Source: Ramlibacter pinisoli
GTDB taxonomy: Bacteria > Pseudomonadota > Gammaproteobacteria > Burkholderiales > Burkholderiaceae_C
Reading direction: 5' to 3'
Assembly: GCF_009758015.1 (NCBI RefSeq)
Contig: NZ_WSEL01000011.1
Location: forward strand, 124,001-188,000
Length of the DNA: 64,000 bases
The translations under genes were made by a program, and so were the position numbers. The notes beneath the pieces were generated by a model. It searched no databases and was not told the DNA's origin. It saw nothing but the letters and a program-made list of their open reading frames with translations. Positions 17,417 through 26,855 of this stretch are shown one piece after another. Position 1 is the first letter of the stretch; each line of letters begins with the position of its first letter.

Positions 17417-18661
17417 TCAGGCCGGCGCGCGGCCGAACAGGAGCGAGACGTTGGCGCCGCCGAAAGCGAACGAGTTGGACAGCACCCAGTCGAGCGGGCG
17501 GCCGGTGGGCTGCGCGGCCAGCTGCAGGTGGGCGCAGCGCGGGTCGCGCGGCTCGGCGCCCAGGGTGGCGGGCACCAGCTGGTGGACCAGGCTGGCGATG
17601 CTCACCACCGCTTCCATCGCGCCGGCGGCCCCCAGCAGGTGGCCGTGGTGCGACTTGGTGGCGCAGACCGCCGGGGCCGCCCGGCCGGTGCCGAACACCG
17701 CCGCCAGGGCCTCGGCCTCGGCGACGTCGCCGGCGTCGGTGCCGGTGCCGTGCGCGTTGACCAGCCCGACGGCGTCGGCCGGGGCGCCGGCATCGGCCAG
17801 CGCCTGCCGCATGGCGTCGGCCTCGCCGTCGGCCTGGGGGTGCACCAGCGAGGGCGCGGCGTCGCAGTTGCTGCCGTAGCCGGCCAGGATGGCGAGCGGG
17901 CGGGCGCCGCGGGCGCGCGCGCTGGCGGGCCGCTCCAGCACCAGTGCGGCGGCGCCTTCGCCGAGCACCAGGCCGCTGCGGCCGGCGCCGAACGGCCGGC
18001 AGGCCTGCGCGGCGGTCTCGGCCTGGCGCAGCGTCGACAGCACGCGCAGGCCCTGCCAGCCGGCCAGCACGCCGGCCTGCAGCATCGATTCGCTGCCACC
18101 GGCGATGGCGAGGTCGACGCGGCCGACGCGCAGCGCGAGCAGCGCCTCGCCGATGGCGGTGGCGGCCGAGGCGCAGGCGATCGCATAGGTGAGGTTGGGG
18201 CCGCGCAGGCCGTGCCGGGTGGCGATCTGCGCCGCCGGCGAGCTGGCCATGATGCGCGGCACCGTCATCGGCCGCAGCGCGGCGCGCTCGAGCAGGAAGC
18301 GGCGGTAGCTCTGTTCGGTGCTCTGCGCGCCGCCCATGCCGGTGCCCCACCAGACGCCGCCGCGGCGCGGCTGCGGCTCGGCGCCGGCCTGGCGCCAGGC
18401 CTGGTCGGCGGCGGCCAGCGCCATCGCGCAGGCGCGGTCGGCGCTGGCGGTGTCGAACGGCTGCAGCGCCGCCTCGGCGTCGGCGGCCAGCGGCGCCGTC
18501 CACGCGGCCGGCACGCCGGGCTCGGCCTGCCAGGCCGGCGGGACCGGCTGGAACAGCGGCGTCGGCTGCTGCAGCCCGCGCACCACGGCGTCCCAGCCGC
18601 AGCCCTGCGGACCCAGGATGCCGATGCCGGTGATCCAGGCCTCGGCGTCGGCGCCGGTCAT
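17417..18661 (-). CDS. Beta-ketoacyl-ACP synthase (FabF-like)
   Basis: The 414-residue thiolase-fold enzyme extends acyl chains by decarboxylative condensation. The catalytic triad is intact: Cys163 in IACASAATAIGEAL, His304 in NAHGTGTDAGD and His341 in KSHHGHLLGAAG, with Lys336. The C-terminus NSFAFGGANVSLLF is standard. The divergence from housekeeping FabF (Trp- and Ala-rich N-terminal part, WWGTGMGG in place of the usual segment) suggests a dedicated secondary pathway. Its ATG overlaps the stop of the upstream ACP gene by 4 bases, so the two are translated together and the ACP is its likely partner. Confidence 0.9.
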   Translation of the reverse strand: MTGADAEAWITGIGILGPQGCGWDAVVRGLQQPTPLFQPVPPAWQAEPGVPAAWTAPLAADAEAALQPFDTASADRACAMALAAADQAWRQAGAEPQPRRGGVWWGTGMGGAQSTEQSYRRFLLERAALRPMTVPRIMASSPAAQIATRHGLRGPNLTYAIACASAATAIGEALLALRVGRVDLAIAGGSESMLQAGVLAGWQGLRVLSTLRQAETAAQACRPFGAGRSGLVLGEGAAALVLERPASARARGARPLAILAGYGSNCDAAPSLVHPQADGEADAMRQALADAGAPADAVGLVNAHGTGTDAGDVAEAEALAAVFGTGRAAPAVCATKSHHGHLLGAAGAMEAVVSIASLVHQLVPATLGAEPRDPRCAHLQLAAQPTGRPLDWVLSNSFAFGGANVSLLFGRAPA

Positions 18662-18903
18662 GCCGGCGCCAGCTTGCTGTCGATCAGGGCGACCACCTCG
18701 CCGACGGTGGCCGGCACGTCGGTGACGTCCATGTCGCCCAGGTTCACGCCGAAGGTGTCCTCGATGGTGAACAGCAGTTCGGCCACGGCCAGCGAATCGA
18801 GGCCGGCGTCGGCCAGGCCGGTGGCCGGGGTCAGGGCGGTGGGGTCGACCGCGTGCTGTTGGGCGACGAGGGCCGCCAAGCGGTCGAAAGTGGATGTAGC
18901 CAT
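18658..18903 (-). CDS. Acyl carrier protein
   Basis: This 81-residue acidic protein has the phosphopantetheine attachment site DSL, Ser37 (LADAGLDSLAVAELLFTIED), in a normal ACP length and helix pattern. It is coupled to the ketosynthase (4-base overlap) and differs from primary-metabolism AcpP. Upstream the minus strand holds a comparatively AT-rich stretch (about 18920-18955) that is the natural promoter position for the ACP/ketosynthase/SDR operon, but no clear -35/-10 pair was settled. Confidence 0.93.
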   Translation of the reverse strand: MATSTFDRLAALVAQQHAVDPTALTPATGLADAGLDSLAVAELLFTIEDTFGVNLGDMDVTDVPATVGEVVALIDSKLAPA

Positions 18904-19007
18904 GCGGGAAGCCCTGCCGAAAAGAAAACTTTTGTAACTCGACTGTAAAGTCTAGCGGATGGGCTTGCAGAAACCTGAACGCGGCCCGACCGGGCCGACG
19001 GATGGGG

Positions 19008-21803
19008 TCAGGACGTGAAGAGGTGCCGCCACAACGCCAGCACGGCGTCGCGTTCTGTCGACAGCACGGCGACCTGGGTGGCGGCCTCGTCCAGGCGCGC
19101 CTGGTGCTGGACCCGTCGCAGTTCGCGGTAGGCACGGGCGGCGGCGTCGCCGACGCCCGGGGGCAGCAGGCCGGCCGCCTCGGCCCGTTGCAGCAGCGCG
19201 ATGTTGCCCACGTTGGGCACCAGCTCGGGATGGGCGGCCGCACAGGACAGCACCAGGTACTGGACCGCAAACTCGGCGTCGACCATGCCCCCCGGGCTGT
19301 GCTTGACGTCGAACCAGCCGGGCTTGATCGGATGCGCGGCGCGCACCCGCTGGCGCATCGCCACGATCTCCTCGCGCAGCCGGCCGACGTCGCGCGGGGC
19401 GGCGATGACGGCTTCGCGCACGGCGTCGAAGCGGCCGGCCAGCGCCGCCTCACCGAGCACGAAGCGCGCCCGCGTCATGGCCTGGTGTTCCCAGGTCCAG
19501 GCGGTGTTGCTGCCGCGGCCTTCCTGGTACTTGGCGTAGGCGGCGAAGGTGGTGACCAGCAGGCCCGAGCTGCCGTTCGGGCGCAGCGCGGTGTCGATCT
19601 CGTACAGGTCGCCCTCGCCGGTCTTGGTGGTCAGCCAGTTGATCAGCTTGCGCACGAAGGCGCCGTAGATCTCGGGGGCGCGCTCGTCCTCGTCCTCGAA
19701 CACGAACACGATGTCGAGGTCGCTGCCGTAGCCCAGTTCCTTGCCGCCCAGCTTGCCGTAGCCGATGATGGCGAAGCTCGGCGTGTCGCGGTGGCGCGCC
19801 CTCAGCCGCTCCCAGCACCACAGCGCCGTGACGCGCAGCACGGCGTCGGCCAGCGCGCTCAGCTCGTCGGCCACCTGCTCGACGGTCAGGCGCCCCTCGA
19901 TGTCGCGCGCCAGGGTGCGGAACACCTCGGCGTGGTGGGCGCGGCGCAGCAGGTTGAGCAGGGCCTCGTCGTCGTCCTCGCCGGTGCGGCGCAGGGCCGC
20001 GCACCGGTCCTGCAGGTCCTGGGCGAAGGCGGCGGCGTCGAAGCGCTCGGACACCATGGCGTTGCTGGCCAGCTCGTCGATGACGCCCGGGTGGCGCAGC
20101 AGGTAGCGCGCCGGCCACTTGGCCGCGCCCAGCAGGCGCAGCAGCCGCTCGTGCACGTTGGGCCGCTCCAGCAGCAGGGCCAGGTAGCTCTCGCGCCGCA
20201 GCAGCGGCTCCAGCCAGTCGGCCATGCGCAGCGCCGCCTCTTCCGAGACCCGGCCCTCGAGCAGCCAGTCGGCGGTGCGTGCCACCAGCCGGCCGAGGCG
20301 GTGGCGGGCGTCCTCGCGCAGCGCCAGCACGCGCGGGTGGTCGCGCCAGCGCTCGATGCGCTCGCGCACCGGCGCCGGCAGCCGTTCGCACAGCTCGTCC
20401 AGGGTGGGCGGCTGGGCGCGACCGCGCGGCCCGGCGCAGCCGCGGCATTCGGACTGGGTGCCGCCCAGCAGGGTGTCGAATTCCTGGGCCACGAACTCGC
20501 GTTGGCTGTCCAGCTCGTGCAGGAACGGGCAGCCGTCCGGGTAGCCCATGCTGCGGGCGATCCAGTTGAGGTCGCGCTCGCCCTCCTCGCCGTCCTGGCC
20601 GCAGCCCAGCGGCAGCACGTGCGTCTGGCGGTCGTCCAGGTACTGGATGCGGTGCTCGACCCGGCGCAGGAACTCGTAGGCGTGCGCCAGCCCCTGGGCG
20701 GTGGCCGCCGGCATCAGGCCGGCGGCTGCGACCCGTTCCAGCGCGTCCAGCGTCGGGCGGGTGCGCAGTTCGGGGAACTGGCCGCCGCGCACCACCTGCA
20801 GCAGCTGCACGATGAATTCGATCTCGCGGATGCCGCCGCGCGACAGCTTGACGTCGTTGGCGCGCCCGGGGCGGCCGGCACTGCGCCGGGCGGCATGCTC
20901 GCGGATCTGGCGGTGCAGCACCCGCAGCGAGTCGAACACGCTGTAGTCCAGGTAGCGGCGGAACACGAACGGCAGCACCACGGCGCGCAGCGCCTGGGCC
21001 GAGCCGTCCTCGATGGCGCCGCGCGGCGCCACCACCCGGCTCTTGAGCCAGGCGAAGCGCTCCCACTCGCGGCCCTGGACGACGAAATACTCCTCCAGCG
21101 CATCCAGCGAGACCGCCGGCGGTCCCGAGTTGCCGTTCGGGCGCAACGCCAGGTCGACCCGGAACACGAAGCCGTGCTCGGTGGTGTCGCCGATCAGGCC
21201 GTAGACGGCCTTGACCGCCTTGGCGAAGTACTCCTGGTGGCTGATGCGGCCGCGGCCGTCGACGCCGTCGGTCTCGCCGTCCTGGTCGTACACGTACACC
21301 AGGTCGATGTCGCTCGACACGTTGAGTTCGCGGGCCCCCAGCTTGCCCATGCCGACGATCCACAGCTGGGCGCGCCGGCCGTCGGCCCCGCGCGGCTCGC
21401 CGTGCACCGCGTCGAGGTCGGCCAGCGCCTGCCGGCAGGCGGCGTCGAGGGTGAATTCGGCCAGGTGGGTCACCGCCAGGGTGACCGCGCGCAGCGAGGC
21501 GTGCTCCTCGCAGTCGAGGCGCGCCAGCCGCTCCAGCACCAGCTGGCGCAGGATGCGCAGCGCGTCGCCGAGCGGGTGGCCGCGTTGGCGCAGGGCCTCG
21601 CAGGTGGACCGCAGGGCCTCGCGGCCGGGCACGCCCGGCGGCAGCAGGGCCAGCTCCTGCGCGTAGCGGCGCCGGATCCGTTGCACGAAGCGGGAATGGG
21701 CGGAACCCGCGGCCGGCGGGGCCATCTCACCTTGCACCAGCCGTCCTGCGCCCGGCAGGACCGGGCTGCCCGGCTCCGGGGCGGTGCCGGAGCCGGCGCT
21801 CAT
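19008..21803 (-). CDS. glnE: Bifunctional glutamine synthetase adenylyltransferase/adenylyl-removing enzyme
   Basis: The product (931 residues from the chosen start) controls glutamine synthetase by adding or removing AMP in response to PII. It has the two nucleotidyltransferase domains of GlnE: the N-terminal adenylyl-removing half with GMGKLGARELNVSSDIDLVY, and the C-terminal adenylyltransferase half with GYGKLGGKELGYGSDLDIVF. Length fits E. coli GlnE (946). An ATG nine codons further upstream (21830) would overlap the yhdP start codon on the other strand, so the ATG at 21803 is used; one at 21725 is also possible. It is divergent from yhdP. Confidence 0.95.
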   Translation of the reverse strand: MSAGSGTAPEPGSPVLPGAGRLVQGEMAPPAAGSAHSRFVQRIRRRYAQELALLPPGVPGREALRSTCEALRQRGHPLGDALRILRQLVLERLARLDCEEHASLRAVTLAVTHLAEFTLDAACRQALADLDAVHGEPRGADGRRAQLWIVGMGKLGARELNVSSDIDLVYVYDQDGETDGVDGRGRISHQEYFAKAVKAVYGLIGDTTEHGFVFRVDLALRPNGNSGPPAVSLDALEEYFVVQGREWERFAWLKSRVVAPRGAIEDGSAQALRAVVLPFVFRRYLDYSVFDSLRVLHRQIREHAARRSAGRPGRANDVKLSRGGIREIEFIVQLLQVVRGGQFPELRTRPTLDALERVAAAGLMPAATAQGLAHAYEFLRRVEHRIQYLDDRQTHVLPLGCGQDGEEGERDLNWIARSMGYPDGCPFLHELDSQREFVAQEFDTLLGGTQSECRGCAGPRGRAQPPTLDELCERLPAPVRERIERWRDHPRVLALREDARHRLGRLVARTADWLLEGRVSEEAALRMADWLEPLLRRESYLALLLERPNVHERLLRLLGAAKWPARYLLRHPGVIDELASNAMVSERFDAAAFAQDLQDRCAALRRTGEDDDEALLNLLRRAHHAEVFRTLARDIEGRLTVEQVADELSALADAVLRVTALWCWERLRARHRDTPSFAIIGYGKLGGKELGYGSDLDIVFVFEDEDERAPEIYGAFVRKLINWLTTKTGEGDLYEIDTALRPNGSSGLLVTTFAAYAKYQEGRGSNTAWTWEHQAMTRARFVLGEAALAGRFDAVREAVIAAPRDVGRLREEIVAMRQRVRAAHPIKPGWFDVKHSPGGMVDAEFAVQYLVLSCAAAHPELVPNVGNIALLQRAEAAGLLPPGVGDAAARAYRELRRVQHQARLDEAATQVAVLSTERDAVLALWRHLFTS

Positions 21804-21828
21804 AATTCCTGCCACATCGTCGTCTTTC

Positions 21829-24800
21829 ATGAACGATTCGCCGCCCCTTCCATCGCGCCTGCTGAAGTTCTATGCCGCCTGCGCGAAGGGGGCACTATGG
21901 CTGCTGGCCGCCTTCTGGCTGCTGCTGGCGCTGGGCTGGGGCGCTTTGCACGGCTGGATTGTGCCGCGAATCAGCGACTGGCGCCCCGTGCTGGAAGCCC
22001 AGGCCACGCGGGTCCTGGGGGTGCCCGTGCGCATCGGCGCCGTCAGCGCGCGCAGCGAGGGCCTGATCCCGACGGTCGAATTCGACGGCGTCGTGCTGCT
22101 CGACCCGCAGGGCCGCGAGGCCTTGCGGCTGCCGCGCGTGGTCACCGCGCTGTCGCCGCGGTCGCTCTGGCACCGCGGCTTCGACCAGCTGTACATCGAG
22201 GGCGCGGTGCTGGACATCCGGCGCACCGTCGACGGCCGGGTGCTGGTCGCCGGCCTGGACGTGACGCGCGGTGGCCGCGACGACGGCGGCGCCGCCGACT
22301 GGGTGTTCGAGCAGGCCGAGATCGTGCTGCGCGGCGGCCAGCTGCACTGGACCGACGAGATGCGGCAGGCGCCGGAACTGGTGCTCGCCGGCGTCGACCT
22401 GGTGGTGCGCAACACCGCCCGCCGGCACGCGATCCGCCTCGACGCCACGCCGCCCGCGGCGGTGGGCGACCGCTTCACGCTGGTCGGCGCGTTCCGCCAG
22501 CCGTTCCTGTCCACCCACCCCGGTCGCTGGCAGGACTGGGACGGCCAGTTCCATGGCGCGTTTGGCCGCATCGAGCTCGGCGAACTGCGCCGCTACACGC
22601 CGATCGACGCGCGCCTCGAAGGCGGCCACGGCGCCGTGCGGGCCTGGGTCGACATCGCCGCCGGCGAGGTCACCGGTGCCGTCGCCGACCTGGCGGTGGC
22701 CGGCGTCTCGACCCGCCTGGCGCCCGGGCTGCAGCCGCTGGCGCTGGCCTCGCTGGCCGGCCGCATCGCCGCCCGGCGGGTCGGCGAGGGGGTCGAGGTC
22801 GAGGCCCGCGACCTGCAGTTCGTCACCGCCGACGGCCAGCGCTGGCCGGGCGGCAACGTGTTCGTCGGCTGGACCCCGGCCGGCGCCAGGCGACCCGAGA
22901 GCGGCGAGGTGCGCGCCGACCGCCTCGACCTGGCGGCGCTGGGGGCGCTGGCCGAGCGGCTGCCGCTGGGGGCGGCGACCCACGCCGCCCTGGCCACGCA
23001 CGCGCCGCGCGGTGTGGTCGAGACGCTGCAGGCGCGCTGGCAGGGGCCGGTGCAGGCGCCGACGTCCTACCAGGCCAAAGGCCGCCTGAGCGGCCTGCAC
23101 GTGGCCGCGGTGCCGGCGCCGCAGCCGCCGGCCGGCGGCCGCCCGGTCGCGGGCACGCCGGGCGTGCGCAACCTGGCGGCCGAGTTCGACCTGAGCGAGG
23201 CCGGCGGCCGGGCCAGGCTGACCATGCAGGACGGCGCGCTCGAGCTGCCCGGCGTGTTCGAGGAACCGCTGCTGCCGTTCGCCCGGTTCAGCGGCGACCT
23301 GCAGTGGCAGCGCACCGGCAGCCGGCTGGCGGTCACCGCCAGCAACCTGAAGTTCGCCAATGCCGACGCCCAGGGCGAGGCCCAGGGCTCCTGGCGCACC
23401 GGCGACGACCCGGCCCACCGCTATCCGGGCGTCCTCGACCTGCAGGGCAGCCTGGCGCGCGCCGACGGCAGCCGGGTCTGGCGCTACCTGCCGCTGCGGC
23501 TGCCGCAGACGGCGCGCAGCTACGTGCGCGAGGCGGTGCAGCAGGCCGAGGTGAGCGAGGCCCGGTTCCGCCTGAAGGGCGACCTGCGCGAGTTCCCGTT
23601 CGCCCAGGGCAAGTCCGGCGAGTTCAAGGTGACGGCGCAGGTGCGCAACGCCACCTACGCCTTCGCCCCGCGGGCGCCGGCCAAGCCGGGCGCGCTGCCG
23701 TGGCCGGTGCTCACGCAGCTGTCCGGCCAGCTGGTGTTCGACCGCACCAGCCTGCGGGTGGTCCATGCCGACGGCCGCTTCGCCGGCGCGCCGGGCCTGC
23801 GGGTGAAAGCCGACGCCGAGGTCGCCGACCTGGCGCGCAGCACGGTGGAGGTCAGCGGCGAGGTGCGCGGGCCGCTCGCCGAGGCGCTGCAGGTGGTGCA
23901 GCGCTCGCCGGTGTCGGCGCTGGCCCAGGACGCGCTGGCCCGCGCCACCGCCAACGGCCCGGCGGAGGTGCGGCTGAAGCTGTCGCTGCCGATCGCCCAG
24001 CTCGAACGCAGCCGGGTGCAGGGCTCGGTGGTGCTGGCCGGCAACGACCTGCAGATCACCCCCGACAGCCCGGCGCTGGGCCGGGCCCGCGGAACGGTGT
24101 CGTTCAACGAGCGCGGGTTCTCGCTCACCGGCACGCAGGCGCGCGCCTTTGGCGGCGACCTGCGGGTGGAGGGCGGCACCCGAGGCAGCAACGGCGACAG
24201 CGCCGTCGTGCTGCGGGTGCAGGGCGTCGCCAGCGCCGAGGGCCTGCGCCAGGCGCGCGAGCTGGGCGGGGTGGCCCGATTGGCGCGCCAGGCCAGCGGC
24301 AGCGCCGCCTACGCCGGCACGCTCACCTTCCGCCGGGGCGGCAGCCCCGAGATCCAGCTCACCAGCTCGCTGCAGGGCCTGGGCCTGAACCTGCCGCCGC
24401 CGCTGAACAAGGCACCCGACGCCGTCCTGCCGCTGCGCTACGAGAACGCACGGCTGCGCGAGGGCGAGCCGGTCGACCAGCTGTCGGTGGAGATCGGCCG
24501 CGCCCTGGCGGTCCGCTACGTGCGCGACGTTTCGGGCGCCGAGCCGCGGGTGCTGCGCGGCACGATCGCGGTCGGCCTGCCGCCCGGCGAGTCGGTCGCC
24601 CTGCCCGAACAGGGCGTGGCCGCCAACCTGGTGCTGGGCGTGGCCAACATCGACGCCTGGGAGGAAGCACTGGACGGGGTGGTGGGCCACGCGGCGGCCG
24701 CTGCCGTGTCGGCTCCCGCGTCCGCACCTGCCCCCGCATCCGCGCCGGCCGCCGCATCTGCACCTGCCGTGGCATCCGCACCGACCTCGGCCCCCGCCGC

Positions 24801-26049
24801 GACGGCGTCCCCGGCTCCGCGCGGCGCGACCGCGGCCATCGACGGCCTGGGCTACCTGCCCACCAGGCTGGCGCTGCGGGCGCGCGAACTCACCGTCGAT
24901 GGCCGCACGCTCCACAACCTGGTGGTGGGCGGGACGCGCGAGGGACTGCTCTGGCGCGGCAATGTCGACGCCGACGAGCTCGGCGGCTATGTCGAGTACC
25001 GCCAGCCCTCGGGCAACGGCGCCGGCCGGGTCTATGCCCGGCTGGCCCGGCTGTCGATCGCCAGCGCCGCCGCCAGCGCCGTCGAGGCGATGCTGGACGA
25101 ACAGCCGAGCGCGATCCCGGCGCTGGACGTGGTGGTGGAGGACTTCGAACTGCGCGGCCGCAAGCTCGGCCGGCTGGAGATCGACGCCGTCAACCGCGGC
25201 GGCGGCGCCGTCGCGCGCGAGGGCGGGGTGCGCGAATGGCGTCTCAACAAGCTCAGCCTGCTGATGCCGGAGGCCACCTTCTCGGCCATCGGCAACTGGG
25301 CGGCGGTGGACGCCCAGGCGCAGCCACCCGGCAGCCGGCCGCCGCCGCGGGTCGCGCACGAGCGCCGGCGCACGGTGATGAATTTCCGGCTCGACATCCA
25401 GGACGCCGGCCAGTTGCTCGGCCGCATGGGCATGAAGGGCGTGGTGCAGCGCGGCCAGGGCCGGCTGGAAGGCCAGATCGCCTGGATCGGCTCGCCGCTG
25501 GGCTTCGACTACCCGTCGATGACCGGCGCCTTCCACATCAACGTCGAGAACGGCCAGTTCCTCAAGGCCGACCCGGGGCTGGCCAAGCTGCTGGGCGTGC
25601 TGAGCCTGCAGTCGCTGCCGCGCCGGCTGACGCTGGACTTCCGCGACGTCTTCAGCGAGGGCTTCGCGTTCGACTTCCTGCGCGGCGACGTCACCGTGCA
25701 GCAGGGCGTCGCCGCCACCAACAACCTGCAGATGAAGGGCGTCAACGCCGCCGTGCTGACCGAGGGCAAGGCCGACCTGGCGCGCGAGACGCAGGACGTG
25801 CGGGTGGTGGTGGTGCCGGAGATCAACGCCGGCACCGCCTCGCTGGTGGCCGCCACCATCAACCCGGCGATCGGCATCGGCACCTTCCTGGCCCAGATCT
25901 TCCTGCGCGAGCCGCTGGCCCGCGCCATCACCCAGCAGTTCCAGATCGACGGCACCTGGACCGATCCGCGCATCAGCAAGGTCACCAAGCCGCCGCCCGA
26001 GAACGCCCGCCAGGCCGGCCCGCTGGCCGAACAGGGAGTGTCGCGATGA
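21829..26049 (+). CDS. yhdP: YhdP-family AsmA-like envelope protein
   Basis: The 1406-residue protein belongs to the TIGR02099/DUF3971 group represented by E. coli YhdP, one of the AsmA-like proteins thought to bridge the envelope and carry phospholipid to the outer membrane. One membrane helix lies near residues 19-40 (ALWLLAAFWLLLALGWGALH), followed by a very long periplasmic beta-rich region and the AsmA-type C-terminus (NAGTASLVAATINPAIGIGT). An Ala/Pro/Ser linker of about 35 residues around residue 970-1000 interrupts the last third and may be a flexible hinge. The ATG at 21829 is used because the membrane helix follows closely. The stop overlaps the nitrilase start (ATGA). Confidence 0.93.
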   Translation: MNDSPPLPSRLLKFYAACAKGALWLLAAFWLLLALGWGALHGWIVPRISDWRPVLEAQATRVLGVPVRIGAVSARSEGLIPTVEFDGVVLLDPQGREALRLPRVVTALSPRSLWHRGFDQLYIEGAVLDIRRTVDGRVLVAGLDVTRGGRDDGGAADWVFEQAEIVLRGGQLHWTDEMRQAPELVLAGVDLVVRNTARRHAIRLDATPPAAVGDRFTLVGAFRQPFLSTHPGRWQDWDGQFHGAFGRIELGELRRYTPIDARLEGGHGAVRAWVDIAAGEVTGAVADLAVAGVSTRLAPGLQPLALASLAGRIAARRVGEGVEVEARDLQFVTADGQRWPGGNVFVGWTPAGARRPESGEVRADRLDLAALGALAERLPLGAATHAALATHAPRGVVETLQARWQGPVQAPTSYQAKGRLSGLHVAAVPAPQPPAGGRPVAGTPGVRNLAAEFDLSEAGGRARLTMQDGALELPGVFEEPLLPFARFSGDLQWQRTGSRLAVTASNLKFANADAQGEAQGSWRTGDDPAHRYPGVLDLQGSLARADGSRVWRYLPLRLPQTARSYVREAVQQAEVSEARFRLKGDLREFPFAQGKSGEFKVTAQVRNATYAFAPRAPAKPGALPWPVLTQLSGQLVFDRTSLRVVHADGRFAGAPGLRVKADAEVADLARSTVEVSGEVRGPLAEALQVVQRSPVSALAQDALARATANGPAEVRLKLSLPIAQLERSRVQGSVVLAGNDLQITPDSPALGRARGTVSFNERGFSLTGTQARAFGGDLRVEGGTRGSNGDSAVVLRVQGVASAEGLRQARELGGVARLARQASGSAAYAGTLTFRRGGSPEIQLTSSLQGLGLNLPPPLNKAPDAVLPLRYENARLREGEPVDQLSVEIGRALAVRYVRDVSGAEPRVLRGTIAVGLPPGESVALPEQGVAANLVLGVANIDAWEEALDGVVGHAAAAAVSAPASAPAPASAPAAASAPAVASAPTSAPAATASPAPRGATAAIDGLGYLPTRLALRARELTVDGRTLHNLVVGGTREGLLWRGNVDADELGGYVEYRQPSGNGAGRVYARLARLSIASAAASAVEAMLDEQPSAIPALDVVVEDFELRGRKLGRLEIDAVNRGGGAVAREGGVREWRLNKLSLLMPEATFSAIGNWAAVDAQAQPPGSRPPPRVAHERRRTVMNFRLDIQDAGQLLGRMGMKGVVQRGQGRLEGQIAWIGSPLGFDYPSMTGAFHINVENGQFLKADPGLAKLLGVLSLQSLPRRLTLDFRDVFSEGFAFDFLRGDVTVQQGVAATNNLQMKGVNAAVLTEGKADLARETQDVRVVVVPEINAGTASLVAATINPAIGIGTFLAQIFLREPLARAITQQFQIDGTWTDPRISKVTKPPPENARQAGPLAEQGVSR

Positions 26050-26855
26050 AGATCGCCGCGATCCAGATGCTGTCCGGCCCGCGCCTGGACGACAACCTGG
26101 CGGCGGCCGGCCGGCTGCTGGCGCAGGCCGCCGCCCAGGGCTGCGAGCTGGCCGTGCTGCCGGAGTACTTCTGCCTGCTGGGCCGCGCCGAGACCGACAA
26201 GCTGGCGGTGCGCGAGCAGCCCGGCGCCGGCCCAGTGCAGGACTTCCTGGCCGACCAGGCCCGCCGCCACGGCCTGTGGCTGGTCGGCGGCACGCTGCCG
26301 CTGGCCGGCGCCGACCCCGGCCACGTGCGCAACACCTGCATCGCCTGGTCGCCGGCCGGCGAGCCGGTGGCCCGCTACGACAAGATCCACCTGTTCCGGT
26401 TCGACAACGGGCGCGAGCGCTTCGACGAGGCGCGCACCATCGAGCCGGGCGCCGCGCCGGTCGCGTTCGACCTCGCCGCGCGCGACGGCCGGCGCTGGCG
26501 GGTCGGCCTGTCGGTCTGCTACGACCTGCGCTTTCCCGAGCTGTACCGGCGGCTGGACGCCGACCTGCTGCTGGTGCCCAGCGCCTTCACCCACGGCACC
26601 GGCCAGGCGCACTGGGAGCCGCTGCTGCGCGCGCGGGCGATCGAGAACCTGGCCTACGTCGCCGCGCCGGCGCAGGGCGGGCTGCACGAGAACGGCCGCC
26701 GCACCTGGGGCCACAGCCTGGTGGTCGATCCCTGGGGGGTGGTGCTGGCGCAGCGCGAGGACGAGGGCGAGGGGCTGGTGGTGGCCGCGCTGGACGGCGA
26801 GCGCCTGGCCCAGGTGCGCCGCCAGCTGCCGGCGCTGGAGCACCGCGTCCTATGA
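26046..26855 (+). CDS. Carbon-nitrogen hydrolase (Nit1-like deaminated glutathione amidase)
   Basis: The 269-residue nitrilase-superfamily enzyme has the complete catalytic triad Glu40 (AVLPEYF), Lys113 (YDKIHLF) and Cys158 (SVCYDLRFPELY). The sequence pattern fits the Nit1/omega-amidase branch, which hydrolyses deaminated glutathione made by transaminase side reactions. It overlaps yhdP by 4 bases and the sensor kinase by 4 bases, so it sits in a coupled operon. The nitrilase next to yhdP is a familiar Burkholderiales arrangement; a functional link is not known. Confidence 0.9.
   Translation: MKIAAIQMLSGPRLDDNLAAAGRLLAQAAAQGCELAVLPEYFCLLGRAETDKLAVREQPGAGPVQDFLADQARRHGLWLVGGTLPLAGADPGHVRNTCIAWSPAGEPVARYDKIHLFRFDNGRERFDEARTIEPGAAPVAFDLAARDGRRWRVGLSVCYDLRFPELYRRLDADLLLVPSAFTHGTGQAHWEPLLRARAIENLAYVAAPAQGGLHENGRRTWGHSLVVDPWGVVLAQREDEGEGLVVAALDGERLAQVRRQLPALEHRVL

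Noticed and set aside
21828..21830. glnE start at 21830, sharing CATG with yhdP
   Set aside because: It would need both starts in the same four bases; a start nine codons later (21803) fits GlnE length as well, so the shared CATG was not counted here as it was for mltA.
24700..24830. Ala/Pro/Ser repeat in yhdP as a sign of frameshift or insertion element
   Set aside because: The frame stays open and homologous sequence resumes on both sides, so it is a flexible linker.
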